Shown one piece after another: positions 63,534 to 64,000 of a DNA stretch of 64,000 nucleotides. A program made the position numbers and the translations under genes. Numbering within the stretch: position 1 is the first letter of the stretch; every line of letters starts with the position of its first letter. The DNA lies in NCBI RefSeq assembly GCF_025567405.1, contig NZ_JAOQKJ010000014.1, positions 1-64,000 of the forward strand. Direction: 5' to 3'. Under the pieces are notes generated by a model, which was given only the letters and a program-made list of their open reading frames with translations, ran no database searches and had not been told where the DNA came from. The DNA comes from Suilimivivens aceti. GTDB lineage: Bacteria; Bacillota; Clostridia; Lachnospirales; Lachnospiraceae.

Positions 63534-63933
63534 GAATAACCCTCCCTTATCGTTTTGAACTGTTTCTTTGTAAGATAATTGTAGGATTTTATCCGTTTCA
63601 CAGATATAAGAGGATTTTTTGTTCCTTATAGTTTTTTTCTTTTTCGCATTATACTTTTTTGTGATTGTTATACTCTTTTGCCCTTATCCCTGGAAACAGT
63701 ATCTGCTGTATCTTTATTTTGTGGTTGCATAATAAATGTATTTATGATACACTCACTTCATTCCCACCCGTTTCCGGGATTCTGGGAAGATCATGTTGAT
63801 TCTTTTATTTTTATCTTTTGGCATTTCGCCGGATGTTTTCTAAACTGGTCTGCATGATGTAACTATTCACTTTTGTTTTTGATGTTGTCCTGACATCCGG
63901 AAACTCACATCTTTATTCAAAGGAGGTCTATCT
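63534..63933. other. Intergenic region between the FAD/CUT2 operon and the Rpn-like gene
   Basis: No gene seen in these 400 bases. On the minus side a TATAAT (63648-63653) stands 114 bases before the FAD oxidoreductase ATG without a clear -35. On the plus side a promoter is seen at 63725-63753. CCGGATGT (63829-63836) and ACATCCGG (63893-63900) form an 8-bp long-range stem in the plus-strand leader, with a T-rich middle stretch. Confidence 0.5.
63725..63753 (+). promoter_or_regulatory. Promoter of the Rpn-like gene
   Basis: TTGCAT (63725-63730), 17 bases, TACACT (63748-63753). It would give a 5' leader of about 170 nucleotides before the ATG at 63934. The spacer contains the palindrome ATAAATGTATTTAT. 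Confidence 0.5.
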
Positions 63934-64000
63934 ATGACCACAAATCTACTGAAGTCTTATTTTCCTATGATCCAAAGCCGGGAGGAAATCCTTGCCAGGA
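63934..64000 (+). CDS. N-terminal start of Rpn-family-like (PD-(D/E)XK nuclease) protein, partial
   Basis: Only 22 codons are visible: MTTNLLKSYFP, then MIQSREEILAR. AAAGGAGG stands seven bases upstream, a very strong ribosome site. The pattern LK-YFP-I-(R/Q)-(T/S)REE(I/V)L matches, from memory, the N-terminus of Clostridial Rpn-family recombination-promoting nucleases. With so few residues this remains tentative. Confidence 0.4.
   Translation, partial: MTTNLLKSYFPMIQSREEILAR

Overview
The window reads as a chromosomal segment of a spore-forming, moderately low-GC Firmicute, most likely a gut Lachnospiraceae (Clostridia). Evidence: spoVT with a sigma-G-type promoter, a T-box-controlled ileS, MutS2 rather than MutS, many AGGAGG-type ribosome sites, and the usual gut carbohydrate genes (GH32, GH2, CUT1/CUT2 sugar transporters, GPH symporter, YesMN-type two-component pair). 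Genus cannot be fixed from sequence alone. No rRNA, tRNA, CRISPR array, prophage or insertion sequence was recognised; both window edges cut genes resembling the Rpn/PD-(D/E)XK 'transposase' family.

Layout. 1-9.6 kb: end of an Rpn-like gene, a possible small-RNA unit, glycogen phosphorylase (glgP), a eukaryotic-type (class 2) isoleucyl-tRNA synthetase behind a T-box with an ATC specifier, an Eis-like acetyltransferase and pncB. 9.6-16.5 kb: a peptide ABC-transporter operon (binding protein, two ATPases, two permeases, M20 amidohydrolase), with a divergent C39-peptidase-like gene. 17-21 kb: spoVT, a MarR-TSUP pair, and a membrane diguanylate cyclase (CHASE-like, GGDEF, PAS-like). 21-24 kb: a hipBA toxin-antitoxin pair with paired palindromic operators, and a FliB-type methylase. 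24-31 kb: a fructan/fructo-oligosaccharide locus (LacI regulator, CUT1 binding protein and two permeases without an ATPase, esterase-like hydrolase, GH32), then a HAD phosphatase. 31.7-37 kb: an orphan HipB-like repressor with three phased operators, then an AraC regulator divergent from a GH2 glycosidase and GPH symporter.

37-51 kb is a signalling block: an aldo/keto reductase, then a minus-strand run of DUF6056-like membrane protein, PflX-like radical SAM protein, LacI-sensor-GGDEF protein (frameshifted in this sequence), a BvgS-like hybrid kinase and a second membrane hybrid kinase. Divergently on the plus strand lie an esterase and a chemotaxis receptor carrying a YcgR-like PilZN-PilZ C-terminus. 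Source and receptor of cyclic di-GMP are thus side by side.

51-56 kb: mutS2, an OmpR-type response regulator, its kinase and trmL form one tightly packed operon. 56-63.5 kb: an FAD-dependent oxidoreductase leads an operon with a CUT2 sugar transporter and a YesMN-type two-component system. The last 400 bases are mainly a non-coding leader and the start of a second Rpn-like gene.

Most assignments rest on motifs read directly from the translated sequence and on family knowledge; substrates of transporters and glycosidases are inferred from context. No database search was possible.
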